From Nocardia vermiculata NBRC 100427 (lineage in GTDB: Bacteria > Actinomycetota > Actinomycetes > Mycobacteriales > Mycobacteriaceae): a stretch of 64,000 bases of DNA. The DNA lies in NCBI RefSeq assembly GCF_001613265.1, contig NZ_BDCA01000013.1:62001-126000 (forward strand). The letters are read 5' to 3'. This document shows, one piece after another, positions 32,652-41,480 of this stretch. The notes beneath the pieces are model-generated. The model had not been told where the DNA came from. It made no database searches and saw only the letters and a list, made by a program, of their open reading frames with translations. The position numbers and the translations under genes are program-made. How positions within the stretch are numbered: the stretch's first letter is position 1; each line of letters opens with the position of its first letter.

Positions 32652-33903
32652 TGCGGTACTCCTGGACTTTGTGCTGGGCCACATGATGCAGGTGGCGCAA
32701 CAGGACTTCCTGATCGTTGAGGGGGAATTCCTTGACGAATCCCGTTTCGAGCATCGTCTGGGTTGCTTCGAGGGTGTTGGCGTCCTGCAGCGCGTACTCC
32801 TTGAACGTCACCGTCAGCAACTCGTGCCGCAGCCGATCCCGCGCGGTTTTCGGAGGCGCCAGATACAGATTCGCCTCGAAGATGTGGGTGCGCACCGAGG
32901 TCGGCCACCAGGTGTAGGTGAGGTACCAGCCCGGCTGCCAGATCAGGATCGCGAAATTCGGGAACACATCGAATTCGTCCACACCCCATGCCTTGTGTCC
33001 CGACGGGTTGATGCCGGGCGGCAGGGTGTCCAGACCCTCGATATCGGGCCGATCCCAGGGACCGAACAGGCCGCTGCGCAGCACCCGCTCGATCGGCTTG
33101 ACCATATTGAGGTCCTTCGGCGGTGCCATCCCGCCCCACGACGACACCATCGAATGCGGTGTGTCGACCTCGTAGTGCAGGGCTTCGAATCCGACGTCGG
33201 CGAGTTTGCTCGCCTCGTCCTTGACCGCCTGCTTCATGTGCAGAATCGGCGCGTGATAGAACTCGGCGAAGGCGTCGATGAACAGTTTCCAGTTGCTGCC
33301 GACCTCGGCCTTGTAGGTGTAGACCTCGGAGAACTCGTCGAACGGGTAGCCTTCCATGCCCTTGACCAGCGGGCCGAGATAATCGTTCAGCGGCTGCGCG
33401 TCGGGATCGAGATTGACGAAGATGAACCCTTCCCAGATCTCGCACCGCACCCCGGCGAGGCCGTACTCGCTCTTGTCGAGGCCGAAGAATTCCTTCTCCT
33501 GCTGCACGAAGGTGCATTCACCGTCGAGGCTGTAGCGCCAGGCGTGGTATTTGCAGGTGAATTGGCGGCAGGTGCCGGAGGTTTCCTCCTGCGGGAAATC
33601 GTCCCACACCAGTTTGTTGCCGCGGTGGCGGCAGATGTTGTGAAATGCGCGGATCACGTCGTCGGTACCGCGGACGATGATCAGCGAGGTGCCGACGCAC
33701 GCCAGTTCCTTGGTGAAATAGCTGCCCTTGCGCGGCAGCAGGCCGTCGCGACCGACACACAACCAGCTGGTGCGGAAGATGGCGTTGCGCTCGTCCTCGT
33801 AGAACTGCGGATCGGTGGAATCGGTGTAGTCGACGGTGCCGGTGCCCAATTCGGGGTAGTGTTCGGTCCAGCTGCCGGCTGCTGGTTTATTGAAGTGCGA
33901 CAA
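32638..33903 (-). CDS. Aromatic-ring-hydroxylating (Rieske) oxygenase alpha subunit 1
   Basis: The protein has 421 residues from ATG 33903. The Rieske cluster ligands are Cys-His and Cys-His in NICRHRGNKLVWDDFPQEET followed by FTCKYHAWRYSLDGE. The mononuclear iron site appears as NWKLFIDAFAEFYHAPILHM (bridging Asp and two His). The C-terminal domain has FPNFAILIWQPGWYLTYTWW. These belong to the large group of actinobacterial alpha subunits acting on rings, steroids or alkyl substrates. No matching beta subunit, ferredoxin or reductase is in the window, so electrons must come from elsewhere. It lies six bases after the carboxymuconolactone-decarboxylase-like gene. Confidence 0.9.
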   Translation of the reverse strand: MSHFNKPAAGSWTEHYPELGTGTVDYTDSTDPQFYEDERNAIFRTSWLCVGRDGLLPRKGSYFTKELACVGTSLIIVRGTDDVIRAFHNICRHRGNKLVWDDFPQEETSGTCRQFTCKYHAWRYSLDGECTFVQQEKEFFGLDKSEYGLAGVRCEIWEGFIFVNLDPDAQPLNDYLGPLVKGMEGYPFDEFSEVYTYKAEVGSNWKLFIDAFAEFYHAPILHMKQAVKDEASKLADVGFEALHYEVDTPHSMVSSWGGMAPPKDLNMVKPIERVLRSGLFGPWDRPDIEGLDTLPPGINPSGHKAWGVDEFDVFPNFAILIWQPGWYLTYTWWPTSVRTHIFEANLYLAPPKTARDRLRHELLTVTFKEYALQDANTLEATQTMLETGFVKEFPLNDQEVLLRHLHHVAQHKVQEYRNANA

Positions 33904-33908
33904 GGTTT

Positions 33909-34454
33909 TTACCTCTCGTGATCGGGCTGGATGCCGAAAGTGTTGAAGGCCTTGGCGATCATGGCGTAGCCGCCGATGGTGAAGACCAGATCCATACGCT
34001 GACGCTCGTCGAGATATTCGGCGAGAGATTCCCAGGTGGAGTCGGACAGCTGCGACTTCTCGTCGAGCTCGTCGACCGCGCCGAGCAGCAGGCGGTCGAA
34101 GTCCCCGGTGAGTTCACCGCGTCGGATGCCGTCGATATCGGCGGCGGTGATACCTGCGTCGCCGAGGCCGGTGGAGTCGGTGATCGCCACGTGGTGGGCC
34201 CATTCGTAGGCGCATTGATGGCGGTGGGCGATACGCAGGATGGTTATCTCGCGCACGCGCGGCGGCAGCGTGGAGCGGAAAAGCAGATAGACGCCGAATC
34301 CGAGGTATGCCTCGGCCAGATCCGGGTGCCGGGCCAGAACCGACATCGCGGGTCCCGCGTGCTCGGGATTGCGCCGCCATCGTGGCAGCAGCGCGGCCAG
34401 GGCGCCGCGGGTCCGATCGTTCCATTGATCGGCCGGCAGTGGCGGCAGGCGCAT
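33909..34454 (-). CDS. Carboxymuconolactone decarboxylase (CMD)-family protein 1
   Basis: The protein has 181 residues from ATG 34454, preceded by GAGGAGGAAG. It shows the AhpD/CMD wording: VLARHPDLAEAYLGFGVYLL, LPPRVREITILRIAHRHQCA, YEWAHHVAITDSTGLGDAGI and the Glu-Trp-x-His pattern in place of the CxxC of peroxidase-type members. It is the first gene of the minus-strand operon running to 28476. It is probably a small hydrolase or decarboxylase of a lactone or ring-cleavage product. Confidence 0.85.
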   Translation of the reverse strand: MRLPPLPADQWNDRTRGALAALLPRWRRNPEHAGPAMSVLARHPDLAEAYLGFGVYLLFRSTLPPRVREITILRIAHRHQCAYEWAHHVAITDSTGLGDAGITAADIDGIRRGELTGDFDRLLLGAVDELDEKSQLSDSTWESLAEYLDERQRMDLVFTIGGYAMIAKAFNTFGIQPDHER

Positions 34455-34472
34455 CGCTTCCTCCTCTCATTC

Positions 34473-34491
34473 AGGAGAATGACGTTCTCCT
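34473..34491. promoter_or_regulatory. Inverted repeat AGGAGAA-N5-TTCTCCT (operator candidate)
   Basis: This is a perfect 7-bp inverted repeat with spacer TGACG, located 19 bases upstream of the CMD start in the divergent gap. The core GAGAA-N5-TTCTC recurs imperfectly at 34701-34715 and near 60.7 kb, which fits a shared TetR- or GntR-type regulator. Confidence 0.6.
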
Positions 34492-34688
34492 CAACGGGTC
34501 AATAGATTTTCACGAGAGGGGTGTGCTCGTCAACGTTCCGGCCCAACTGATGTAAAACCCCTGGTCGAGGCGCCTCGGATCGGTGTGGTGAATCGGGGTG
34601 CCGGCGCGCGGTGGAGTGTGGTCGGCCGCTGCAGTGCCGGTGAGTGTCGCGGTCGCGTACCGCGCGCGAGCCGGAATCAGAAGGTTGA

Positions 34689-34715
34689 TTCTCCAAATAT
34701 GAGAAGATAGTTTTC
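34689..34715. promoter_or_regulatory. Second operator-like site before the plus-strand beta-oxidation operon
   Basis: TTCTC-N7-GAGAA (34689-34705) overlaps GAGAA-GATAG-TTTTC (34701-34715), which is the same GAGAA-N5-TTYTC spacing as the site at 34473. It ends 33 bases upstream of the ATG at 34748, within the likely promoter. Confidence 0.5.
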
Positions 34716-34747
34716 TACTGCGCACAGTCCAGACAGAGGAGCCGACC

Positions 34748-35053
34748 ATGACAGCCCTGCGTCCCGGTGAACAGCTCGCCAGCACCGTCTGTGGAACCAA
34801 GGTGGTGGTGGTGCGCGCGCCCGCTGCCGCCACGCCCGTATTGACCTGCGGTGGAAGCCCTCTGGTGCCCGCTGCCACGGCGACTCCCGTCGCCCCCGCC
34901 GGTGGCGAGCCGGCCACCCTCATCGGCAAGCGTTACGTCGACGCCGCCGACACCGTCGAACTGCTCTGCACCAGTTCCGGTTCGGGAGAACTGAGCTGCG
35001 ACGGCACGCCGATGACGATCAAGGCCGCCAAAGCGCTGCCGGCCTCGGACTGA
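34748..35053 (+). CDS. Small Cys-containing protein of unknown function
   Basis: The protein has 101 residues from ATG 34748, after AGAGGAGCC. It contains LASTVCGTKVVVVRAPAAAT, PVLTCGGSPLVPAA, TLIGKRYVDAADTVELLCTS and GSGELSCDGTPMTIKAAKAL, with Cys at 15, 34, 74 and 84. I recall similar short proteins near acyl-CoA dehydrogenase genes in mycobacteria and rhodococci, always hypothetical. The four Cys could bind a metal or form disulphides. It leads the plus-strand operon, 26 bases before the next gene. Confidence 0.7.
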   Translation: MTALRPGEQLASTVCGTKVVVVRAPAAATPVLTCGGSPLVPAATATPVAPAGGEPATLIGKRYVDAADTVELLCTSSGSGELSCDGTPMTIKAAKALPASD

Positions 35054-35079
35054 ATCGAATCCACGAGCGGAGAGCAGGT

Positions 35080-36264
35080 GTGAGTGTGAGCGCCGGAATG
35101 TCGTTCGAGCCGACCGAGGATCAGCAACTGATCCGCGCCGGGGTGGCCGAACTGTGCCGCAAGTTCGACGATCGCTACTGGATGGAGAAGGATCAGGCCC
35201 ACGAATTCCCCGCCGAGTTCTATGCCGCGATCGCGGGCGGAGGGTGGCTCGGCATCACCATTCCGGAACAGTACGGCGGACACGGCCTCGGACTCACCGA
35301 AGCCACCATCCTCGCCGAAGAAGTGGCGCGCTCGGGCGGTGGGATGAACGCCGCGACCGCCATCCATCTGTCGATCTTCGGCATGCAGCCGGTGGTGAAA
35401 TACGGCTCCGAGGAACTCAAACAGCGCACCCTGCCCCGCGTGGCCACCGGTGACCTGCATGTCTGCTTCGGAGTAACCGAACCGGGCGCGGGCCTGGACA
35501 CCAGCCGGATCAGCACCTTCGCCCGGCGCGACGGTGACGACTACGTGGTGAACGGCCGCAAGGTGTGGATCTCCAAAGCCCTGGAGTCGGAGAAGATTCT
35601 GCTGCTGACCCGCACACAGAGCTACGACGACGTCACCCGCAAGACCGATGGGATGACACTGTTCCTCACCGATATCGACCGCGCACACATCGATATCCGC
35701 CCGATCGCCAAGATGGGACGCAATGCCGTCACCTCCAACGAGGTCTTCATCGACGATCTACGGATCCCGGTGCAGGACCGGGTCGGCGAGGAGGGGCAGG
35801 GGTTTCGCTACCTGCTCGACGGACTGAACCCCGAGCGGATGCTCATCGCCGCCGAAGCACTGGGCCTGGGCCGGGTGGCACTGGACCGGGCGGTGAAATA
35901 TGCCAATGAGCGGGTGGTGTTCGACCGTCCGATCGGCATGAATCAGGGCATCCAGTTCCCGCTCGCGGATTCGCTGGCCCATCTGGACGCCGCCGAGTTG
36001 GTGCTGCGCAAGGCGACGTGGCTCTACGACCACGGCAAGCCGTGCGGACGGGAGGCCAACACCGCCAAATACTTGTGCGCGGATGCCGGTTTCACCGCAG
36101 CGGACCGTGCCATGCAGACCCACGGCGGGATGGGCTACGCCGAGGAATATCACGTCACCCGCTACTTCCGTGAATCGCGCGTCATGCGCATCGCGCCCGT
36201 CAGCCAGGAAATGATCTTGAACTACCTGGGTTCGCACACACTGGGATTGCCGAGGAGCTACTGA
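35080..36264 (+). CDS. Acyl-CoA dehydrogenase 3
   Basis: The protein has 394 residues from GTG 35080, with GGAGAG upstream. N-terminal helices include EDQQLIRAGVAELCRKFDDR. The FAD loop VCFGVTEPGAGLDTSRISTF and FVxDLRIPVQDRVGEEGQGF-like middle (EVFIDDLRIPVQDRVGEEGQ) follow. The C-terminal region is RYFRESRVMRIAPVSQEMIL, where most members have R-A-I--I-EGT-EI; TQTHGGMGYAEEYHV precedes it. The VSQEMIL ending with Q-E instead of T-E/S-E is the usual variant for actinobacterial FadE of ring pathways. It overlaps the SDR start by one base (TGATG). Confidence 0.9.
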   Translation: MSVSAGMSFEPTEDQQLIRAGVAELCRKFDDRYWMEKDQAHEFPAEFYAAIAGGGWLGITIPEQYGGHGLGLTEATILAEEVARSGGGMNAATAIHLSIFGMQPVVKYGSEELKQRTLPRVATGDLHVCFGVTEPGAGLDTSRISTFARRDGDDYVVNGRKVWISKALESEKILLLTRTQSYDDVTRKTDGMTLFLTDIDRAHIDIRPIAKMGRNAVTSNEVFIDDLRIPVQDRVGEEGQGFRYLLDGLNPERMLIAAEALGLGRVALDRAVKYANERVVFDRPIGMNQGIQFPLADSLAHLDAAELVLRKATWLYDHGKPCGREANTAKYLCADAGFTAADRAMQTHGGMGYAEEYHVTRYFRESRVMRIAPVSQEMILNYLGSHTLGLPRSY

Positions 36265-37028
36265 TGCCGCAACAGGCACTTTTCGATCTGACCGGCCGCG
36301 CGGCCATGGTCACCGGCGCCGCGGGCGGTATCGGGTCCGCGGTCGCGCAGGCACTGGCCACCGCCGGCGCCGCGGTTCTGGTCACCGATATCGATCCGGG
36401 CGCCGCGAAGGCCGTCGCGGACAAGATCGCCGGTGCGGGCGGTCGGGCGGAAAGTTGCGGTCTGGACGTATCCGACCGGGCCGCAGCCGATTCCGCCGCA
36501 GCACAGGCCGCGGCGCTGGCCGATGGCACCTTGCACATCGTGGTGAACAACGCCGGCGTGACCGACCCCGCGATGTTCTCCAAGACCACCGTCGAGTCGA
36601 TGCGCCGCCTCTACGACATCCACACCCTCGGCACGTTCAATTGCGCCCAGGCGGCACTGTCGTACCTACCGACCGACGGCACCGGGCGCATCATCAACGT
36701 CACCTCCTCGGCCGGGCTCACCGGAACTCTCGGGCAGGTGAACTATTCGGCCGCCAAGGCCGCGATCGTCGGTGTCACCAAATCGCTGGCGCGGGAGCTG
36801 GCGCGCAAGAACATTCTGGTCAACGCGCTCGCTCCACTGGCAGCCACCCCCATGACGACCACGATCCGCACCGACGAGAAGTTCGCCGCGCAGATGCTCA
36901 ACCGGATCCCGTTGCGCCGCTGGGCCGAACCGGACGAGGTGGCGGGGGCGTTCGTCTTCCTCGCCTCGGATGCGGCCTCGTTCGTCACCGGTCAGGTACT
37001 GCCGGTGGACGGCGGCATGGTGATGTGA
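36264..37028 (+). CDS. SDR-family oxidoreductase
   Basis: The protein has 254 residues from ATG 36264. The nucleotide-binding motif is MVTGAAGGIGSAVAQALATA, followed by VLVTDIDPG (Asp after beta-2 favours NAD). Structural NNAG is in HIVVNNAGVTDPAMFS. The catalytic triad is Ser in IINVTSSAGLTGTLG and Tyr/Lys in VNYSAAKAAIVGVTKSL. The C-terminus SFVTGQVLPVDGGMVM is classical. It could be a 3-hydroxyacyl-CoA dehydrogenase of the operon. It overlaps both neighbours by one to a few bases, so translation is coupled. Confidence 0.9.
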   Translation: MPQQALFDLTGRAAMVTGAAGGIGSAVAQALATAGAAVLVTDIDPGAAKAVADKIAGAGGRAESCGLDVSDRAAADSAAAQAAALADGTLHIVVNNAGVTDPAMFSKTTVESMRRLYDIHTLGTFNCAQAALSYLPTDGTGRIINVTSSAGLTGTLGQVNYSAAKAAIVGVTKSLARELARKNILVNALAPLAATPMTTTIRTDEKFAAQMLNRIPLRRWAEPDEVAGAFVFLASDAASFVTGQVLPVDGGMVM

Positions 37029-38272
37029 TGATCATCGATCCCCGGACCGCGGGGCCGCTCGCCGGGGTGACGGTGGTCGCCCTCGAGCAGGCGGTATCCG
37101 CACCGATGTGCACCCGCACCCTCGCCGATTTCGGGGCGCGGGTGATCAAGGTCGAAAATCCCGACGGCGGCGACTTCGCCCGCTACTACGACGATGTGGT
37201 CGACGGCCAGGCGGCGCATTTCGTCTGGGTGAACCGCGGGAAGGAATCGGTCACCCTGAACCTGAAAACCGGTGCCGGCACCGAACTTCTGCACCGCCTA
37301 CTCGATCGCGCCGACGTGCTGGTCTCCAATCTGGCACCGGGAGCGATCGACCGGCTGGGACTGTCCGCGACCGAACTCGGGCGGCAGCATCCGGATCTGA
37401 TCTCGCTGTCCATCGACGGCTTCGGCGCGGGCGGGCCGTTGTCGCACAAGCGTGCCTACGATCTGCTCGTCCAGGCCGAATCCGGGGTGTGCTCGGTGAC
37501 CGGCACCGCGGACGCGCCCGCGAAACCGGGCCCCCCGGTCGCCGATGTGACGACCGGGCTGTACTCGGCGCTGTCGATCGTGGCCACCCTGTGCGGACGG
37601 CTGCGCCGCGGCCCGGGACCCGGCACGGCGATCGCGGTGAGCCTGTTCGACACCATGGCCGAAATGATGGGGTACCACCTCACCTACGCCCGGCACAGCG
37701 GTGTGGATCAGCTGCCGCTGGGAATGAGCTCACCCGCGGTCGCACCCTACGGGGCCTACCCGACCTCCGATGGGCAGACCGTCGTGCTCGGCACCACCAA
37801 CGACCGGGAATGGCAGCGACTCGCGCTCGAGATCCTGGACCGGCCCGATCTGGCCGGCAACGAGCGCTTCCGCAGCAACCCGGGCCGCGTCGCGCACCGG
37901 GCAGAACTCGACGCGGCCATCGGAACCTGGTGTGCGCAACACGATCTCGCCGCGATCCAGACTGCCGCCGACGCCGCAGGGATCGGAAACGCCCGCTACA
38001 ACCGGCCCAGCGAGGTGCTGGCCCACCCGCAGTTGGCCGAGCGGGACCGGTGGCGCGGCATCGACACGCCGTCCGGCCCGATCCCGTCGCTGCTGCCGCC
38101 CGCGGTGATCGAGGGCTATCACCCGCCGATGGGTGCGGTGCCCGGCCTGGGCGAACACACCGACGCGATTCTCGGTGAAATCGGCTGCACCGAAACGGAA
38201 ATCGCTCAGTGGCGCCTGGACGGCGTAGTCGGGGGCAGGTACAGCGCCGTCAGGGATGCTCATGTCGGCTGA
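37028..38272 (+). CDS. Type III CoA-transferase (CaiB/BaiF family)
   Basis: The protein has 414 residues from ATG 37028, overlapping the SDR stop. Motifs include LAGVTVVALEQAVSAPMCTR, TLADFGARVIKVENPDGGDF, FVWVNRGKESVTLNLKTGAG and the catalytic Asp in SHKRAYDLLVQAESGVCSVT. GPPVADVTTGLYSALSIVAT and a C-terminal NDREWQRLALEILDRPDLAG follow. The family moves CoA between carboxylic acids (formyl-CoA, carnitine, succinyl-CoA:benzylsuccinate) or racemises 2-methylacyl-CoA. In this operon it would activate the acid substrate. Confidence 0.9.
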   Translation: MIIDPRTAGPLAGVTVVALEQAVSAPMCTRTLADFGARVIKVENPDGGDFARYYDDVVDGQAAHFVWVNRGKESVTLNLKTGAGTELLHRLLDRADVLVSNLAPGAIDRLGLSATELGRQHPDLISLSIDGFGAGGPLSHKRAYDLLVQAESGVCSVTGTADAPAKPGPPVADVTTGLYSALSIVATLCGRLRRGPGPGTAIAVSLFDTMAEMMGYHLTYARHSGVDQLPLGMSSPAVAPYGAYPTSDGQTVVLGTTNDREWQRLALEILDRPDLAGNERFRSNPGRVAHRAELDAAIGTWCAQHDLAAIQTAADAAGIGNARYNRPSEVLAHPQLAERDRWRGIDTPSGPIPSLLPPAVIEGYHPPMGAVPGLGEHTDAILGEIGCTETEIAQWRLDGVVGGRYSAVRDAHVG

Positions 38273-39116
38273 GGTCGCGGCCGAGCATCGCGTGCTGCTG
38301 TGTGACGACCGTGCCGGTGTGCGGACGCTGACCTTGAATCGTCCCCATCACAAGAACGCGATCGATGCCGAGCTGTGGGCCCGGTTGCAAGAGGTGCTGC
38401 GCGACACCGCATGCGACCGTAGCGTCCGAGCCGTGGTCGTCACCGGCGCGAGCGGTGATTTCTGTTCCGGCGCCGATATCTCGGTGCCGGACAATACGCA
38501 TCCGACCTATCGGATGCGGGCGCTGACCGAGGTCGCCTTGGCACTGCACGAGTTGCCGATGCCGACTGTGGCCAAGGTGCGGGGCGCGGCGGTCGGCGCC
38601 GGCTGGAACCTGGCACTGGGCTGCGATTTCGTGGTCGCTACCCCACAGGCGCGATTCTCCCAGATCTTCACTCGCCGCGGGCTCTCGCCGGATCTGGGGG
38701 GAACGTGGCTGCTGCCCAAGATCGTGGGTCTGCAACAGGCCAAACGTCTGGCGTTGCTGGGCGATACCCTCGACGGTGAACAAGCGCAGCAGCTCAACCT
38801 GGTCACCTGGCTGTCGGCGGAATCGGAGATCGACAGCTTCGTCGAGGAGCTGGCCGCACGCCTGGCCGCGGGCCCACCGGTAGCGCTCGCGCAGACCAAG
38901 GCGCTGCTCAACGAAGGCGCCGATCGCACTCTGCGCGAAGCGCTCGCCGGCGAGGCGCGGGCCCAGGGCATCAATTTCGCCACCGCCGATGCGCCGGAAG
39001 CGTTCGCCGCCTTCGCCGAGAAACGCCGACCACGGTTCACCGGCCGTTGGACGGTGATCCGGCCGCCGCTGCGCACCGCGAACCAACCCGACAACGAAGG
39101 TCGAACAGATGCGTGA
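38256..39116 (+). CDS. Enoyl-CoA hydratase/isomerase
   Basis: The protein has 286 residues from ATG 38256, overlapping the CoA-transferase by 17 bases; ATG 38262 is possible. Crotonase signatures include VRTLTLNRPHHKNAIDAELW, VVTGASGDFCSGADISVPDN (oxyanion loop, FCSGAD) and VAKVRGAAVGAGWNLALGCD. RGLSPDLGGTWLLPKIVGLQ then places acidic residues near the catalytic positions. The family hydrates 2-enoyl-CoA in beta-oxidation. Confidence 0.9.
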   Translation: MLMSAEVAAEHRVLLCDDRAGVRTLTLNRPHHKNAIDAELWARLQEVLRDTACDRSVRAVVVTGASGDFCSGADISVPDNTHPTYRMRALTEVALALHELPMPTVAKVRGAAVGAGWNLALGCDFVVATPQARFSQIFTRRGLSPDLGGTWLLPKIVGLQQAKRLALLGDTLDGEQAQQLNLVTWLSAESEIDSFVEELAARLAAGPPVALAQTKALLNEGADRTLREALAGEARAQGINFATADAPEAFAAFAEKRRPRFTGRWTVIRPPLRTANQPDNEGRTDA

Positions 39117-40260
39117 AGTAGTGATCGCCGCCGCGATACGGACCCCGATCGGCAAACGTAACGGCAGCCTCGCCGGCACCCACCCCGCGGACCTGTCCGC
39201 GCTGGTTCTGGACGCGCTGATACAGCGGACCGGACTGGATCCGGCCGTGGTCGACGATGTGGTCTGGGGATGCGTGTCCCAGGTCGGCGACCAGTCGTCC
39301 AATATCGCCCGCTATGCGGTCCTGGCCGCCGGTTGGCCGGAATCGGTGCCCGGGACCACCGTGAACCGCGCCTGCGGATCCAGTCAGCAGGCCGTCGACT
39401 TCGCTGCCGCGGTGGTGGGGTCGGGACTGCAGGATGTCGTCGTCGCCGGTGGGGTCGAGGTGATGAGCCGGGTGCCGCTGGGCGCGGCCCGCACGACCGG
39501 CATGCCCTACGGACCGAAAGCCCTGGCCCGCTATGCGGATTTCTCGTTCAACCAGGGCACCTCCGCGGAGCTGATTTCCGAGAAGTGGGGCTTCTCGCGC
39601 GGTCTGCTCGACGAATACTCGGCCCGGTCACACGCGCTGGCCGCCGCGGCGGTCGATCGCGGCGCCTTCGCCGAGCAGATCGTCGAGGTCCCGGTCGAAT
39701 CGACCGTGTTCACCGCGGACGAGGGGATCCGCCGGGGCACCACGGTGCAGACCCTCGCCGGGCTGAAGCCCGCCTTCCGCACGGACGGGGTAATCCACGC
39801 CGGCAATTCGTCTCAGATCTCCGACGGCGCCGCCGCGGTCGTCGTGACCACCGCGGACAAGGCGCGTGAGCTGGGCCTGACCCCATTGGTGCGCTACCGC
39901 GGCGGCGCGGTGACCGGCGCGGACCCGGTACTGATGCTCACCGGGCCGATTCCGGCGACGGAGAAGGTGCTGCGCACCAGCGGTCTCGCGCTCTCCGATA
40001 TCGGCGTGTTCGAAGTGAACGAAGCCTTCGCGCCGGTACCGCTGGCCTGGCTGGCCGAAACCGGTGCCGATCCGGCACTGGTCAACCCGCTCGGCGGTGC
40101 GATCGCGCTCGGACATCCGCTCGGTGCCTCCGGTGCGGTACTGCTGACCCGGATGATTCATCACATGCGCGACAACGGTATTCGCTACGGCCTGCAAACC
40201 ATGTGCGAGGGCGGCGGTACCGCCAACGCGACCGTTGTCGAACTGCTGAGCCGATCGTAA
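39109..40260 (+). CDS. Thiolase (acetyl-CoA acetyltransferase family)
   Basis: The protein has 383 residues from ATG 39109, overlapping the hydratase by eight bases. The catalytic Cys is in VNRACGSSQQAVDFAAAVV. The His and C-terminal Cys motifs are NEAFAPVPLAWLAETGA, LGGAIALGHPLGASGAVLLT and GLQTMCEGGGTANATVVELL, all intact. The enzyme thiolyses 3-ketoacyl-CoA, giving acetyl- or propionyl-CoA. It completes a beta-oxidation set with the dehydrogenases, hydratase and SDR of this operon. Confidence 0.92.
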   Translation: MREVVIAAAIRTPIGKRNGSLAGTHPADLSALVLDALIQRTGLDPAVVDDVVWGCVSQVGDQSSNIARYAVLAAGWPESVPGTTVNRACGSSQQAVDFAAAVVGSGLQDVVVAGGVEVMSRVPLGAARTTGMPYGPKALARYADFSFNQGTSAELISEKWGFSRGLLDEYSARSHALAAAAVDRGAFAEQIVEVPVESTVFTADEGIRRGTTVQTLAGLKPAFRTDGVIHAGNSSQISDGAAAVVVTTADKARELGLTPLVRYRGGAVTGADPVLMLTGPIPATEKVLRTSGLALSDIGVFEVNEAFAPVPLAWLAETGADPALVNPLGGAIALGHPLGASGAVLLTRMIHHMRDNGIRYGLQTMCEGGGTANATVVELLSRS

Positions 40261-40270
40261 GGAGCCCGGC

Positions 40271-41419
40271 ATGCGCCGAGAACTGTTCACCGCCGACCAC
40301 GAATCCTTCCGGGCGCTCGCCCGGGAGTTCATCGACAAGTACGTGGTCGAGAACTATCCGGACTGGGAACGTGCCGGGCAGATGCCGCACGAGATCTTCA
40401 CGCGGCTCGGCGAATTGGGGCTGCTCGGGATCGCGATCCCCGAGCAGTACGGGGGAGCCGGACAGCGCGACTACCGCTACAACGTGGTGCTGCAGGAAGA
40501 GGCGGCCCGAGCCATGGTGACGCTGTCGACCGTGCGGACCCAGCTCGATGTGATCCTGCCGTACTTCCTCGAATACGCCGATCCCGCACAGCGCGAGCGC
40601 TGGTTCCCCGGCCTGGCCTCGGGACAGCTGCTGACCGCGATCGCGATGACCGAACCCGGCACCGGATCGGATCTGGCCGGTGTGCGCACCACCGCGGTCC
40701 GCGACGGCGACCACTACGTGCTCAGCGGGGCCAAAACCTTCATCACCGGCGGGCTGCTGGCCGACCTGGTCATCGTGCTGTGTCGCACCTCCACCGATCC
40801 GGACAACCGGCGAAGTGGACTGACCCTGCTGGTCGTCGAGGACGGCATGCCGGGTTTCCGGCGCGGGCGGGTGCTGGAGAAGATGGGCTGCAAGGTGCAG
40901 GACACCGTGGAGCTGTTCTTCGACGAGGTCCGGGTTCCTGTGGCGAACCGGCTGGGGGAGGAGGGCGTCGCCTTCGGCTATCTGGGGCACAACCTGAGCC
41001 AGGAGCGGCTGACCGTTGCGGTCGGATCGGTGGCCCAGTCCCGGGCGGCGGTCACCGCCACCGTGGATTATGTGAAGGAACGCAAGGCTTTCGGCACGCC
41101 GGTTGCCTCGTTCCAGAACACGAAATTCGAACTCGCCGCCATGTCGGCGGAGATCGAGGCAGCGCAGACGATGCTCGACCGCGCGGTCGCAGACCTTGTC
41201 GACGGTGTGCTCTCGGGTGCCGACGCGGCCCGGGTGAAGTTGTTCTGCACCGAGATGCAGGCCCGCGTGGTCGACCGCTGTCTGCAACTGTTCGGCGGGT
41301 ACGGCTACATGATGGAGTATCCGATCGCCCGGCTCTACACCGATGCGCGGGTGGCCCGCATCTACGCCGGAACCAGTGAGGTGATGAAGACGATCATCGC
41401 CAAATCGCTGTCACTGTAG
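40271..41419 (+). CDS. Acyl-CoA dehydrogenase 4
   Basis: The protein has 382 residues from ATG 40271, with AAGGAG upstream. The N-terminal helices carry DHESFRALAREFIDKYVVEN. The FAD/acyl loop is TAIAMTEPGTGSDLAGVRTT, followed by YVLSGAKTFITGGLLADLVI. The C-terminal part has LFGGYGYMMEYPIARLYTDA and IYAGTSEVMKTIIAKSLSL, with the Glu of AGTSEVM as catalytic base. All motifs are intact. It is the last gene of the plus-strand operon; a strong hairpin follows. Confidence 0.92.
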   Translation: MRRELFTADHESFRALAREFIDKYVVENYPDWERAGQMPHEIFTRLGELGLLGIAIPEQYGGAGQRDYRYNVVLQEEAARAMVTLSTVRTQLDVILPYFLEYADPAQRERWFPGLASGQLLTAIAMTEPGTGSDLAGVRTTAVRDGDHYVLSGAKTFITGGLLADLVIVLCRTSTDPDNRRSGLTLLVVEDGMPGFRRGRVLEKMGCKVQDTVELFFDEVRVPVANRLGEEGVAFGYLGHNLSQERLTVAVGSVAQSRAAVTATVDYVKERKAFGTPVASFQNTKFELAAMSAEIEAAQTMLDRAVADLVDGVLSGADAARVKLFCTEMQARVVDRCLQLFGGYGYMMEYPIARLYTDARVARIYAGTSEVMKTIIAKSLSL

Positions 41420-41439
41420 GCGGATCAGGGCAGCAGACA

Positions 41440-41468
41440 ACCCGGCCGCGGGGCCGGCGCGGCCGGGT
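41440..41468. terminator. Bidirectional hairpin between convergent operons
   Basis: ACCCGGCCGCG and its exact reverse complement CGCGGCCGGGT form an 11-bp stem around a 7-base loop (GGGCCGG). It lies between the thiolase/dehydrogenase operon stop at 41419 and the bacterioferritin stop at 41481. No U-tract follows, as is normal in high-GC actinobacteria. Confidence 0.65.
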
Positions 41469-41480
41469 GTGTCCGGTGCG

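Noticed and set aside
34566..34577. CGAGGCGCCTCG palindrome shared with 45244-45257
   Set aside because: Such GC-rich palindromes are expected by chance in this base composition; two copies are not enough to call a repeat family.
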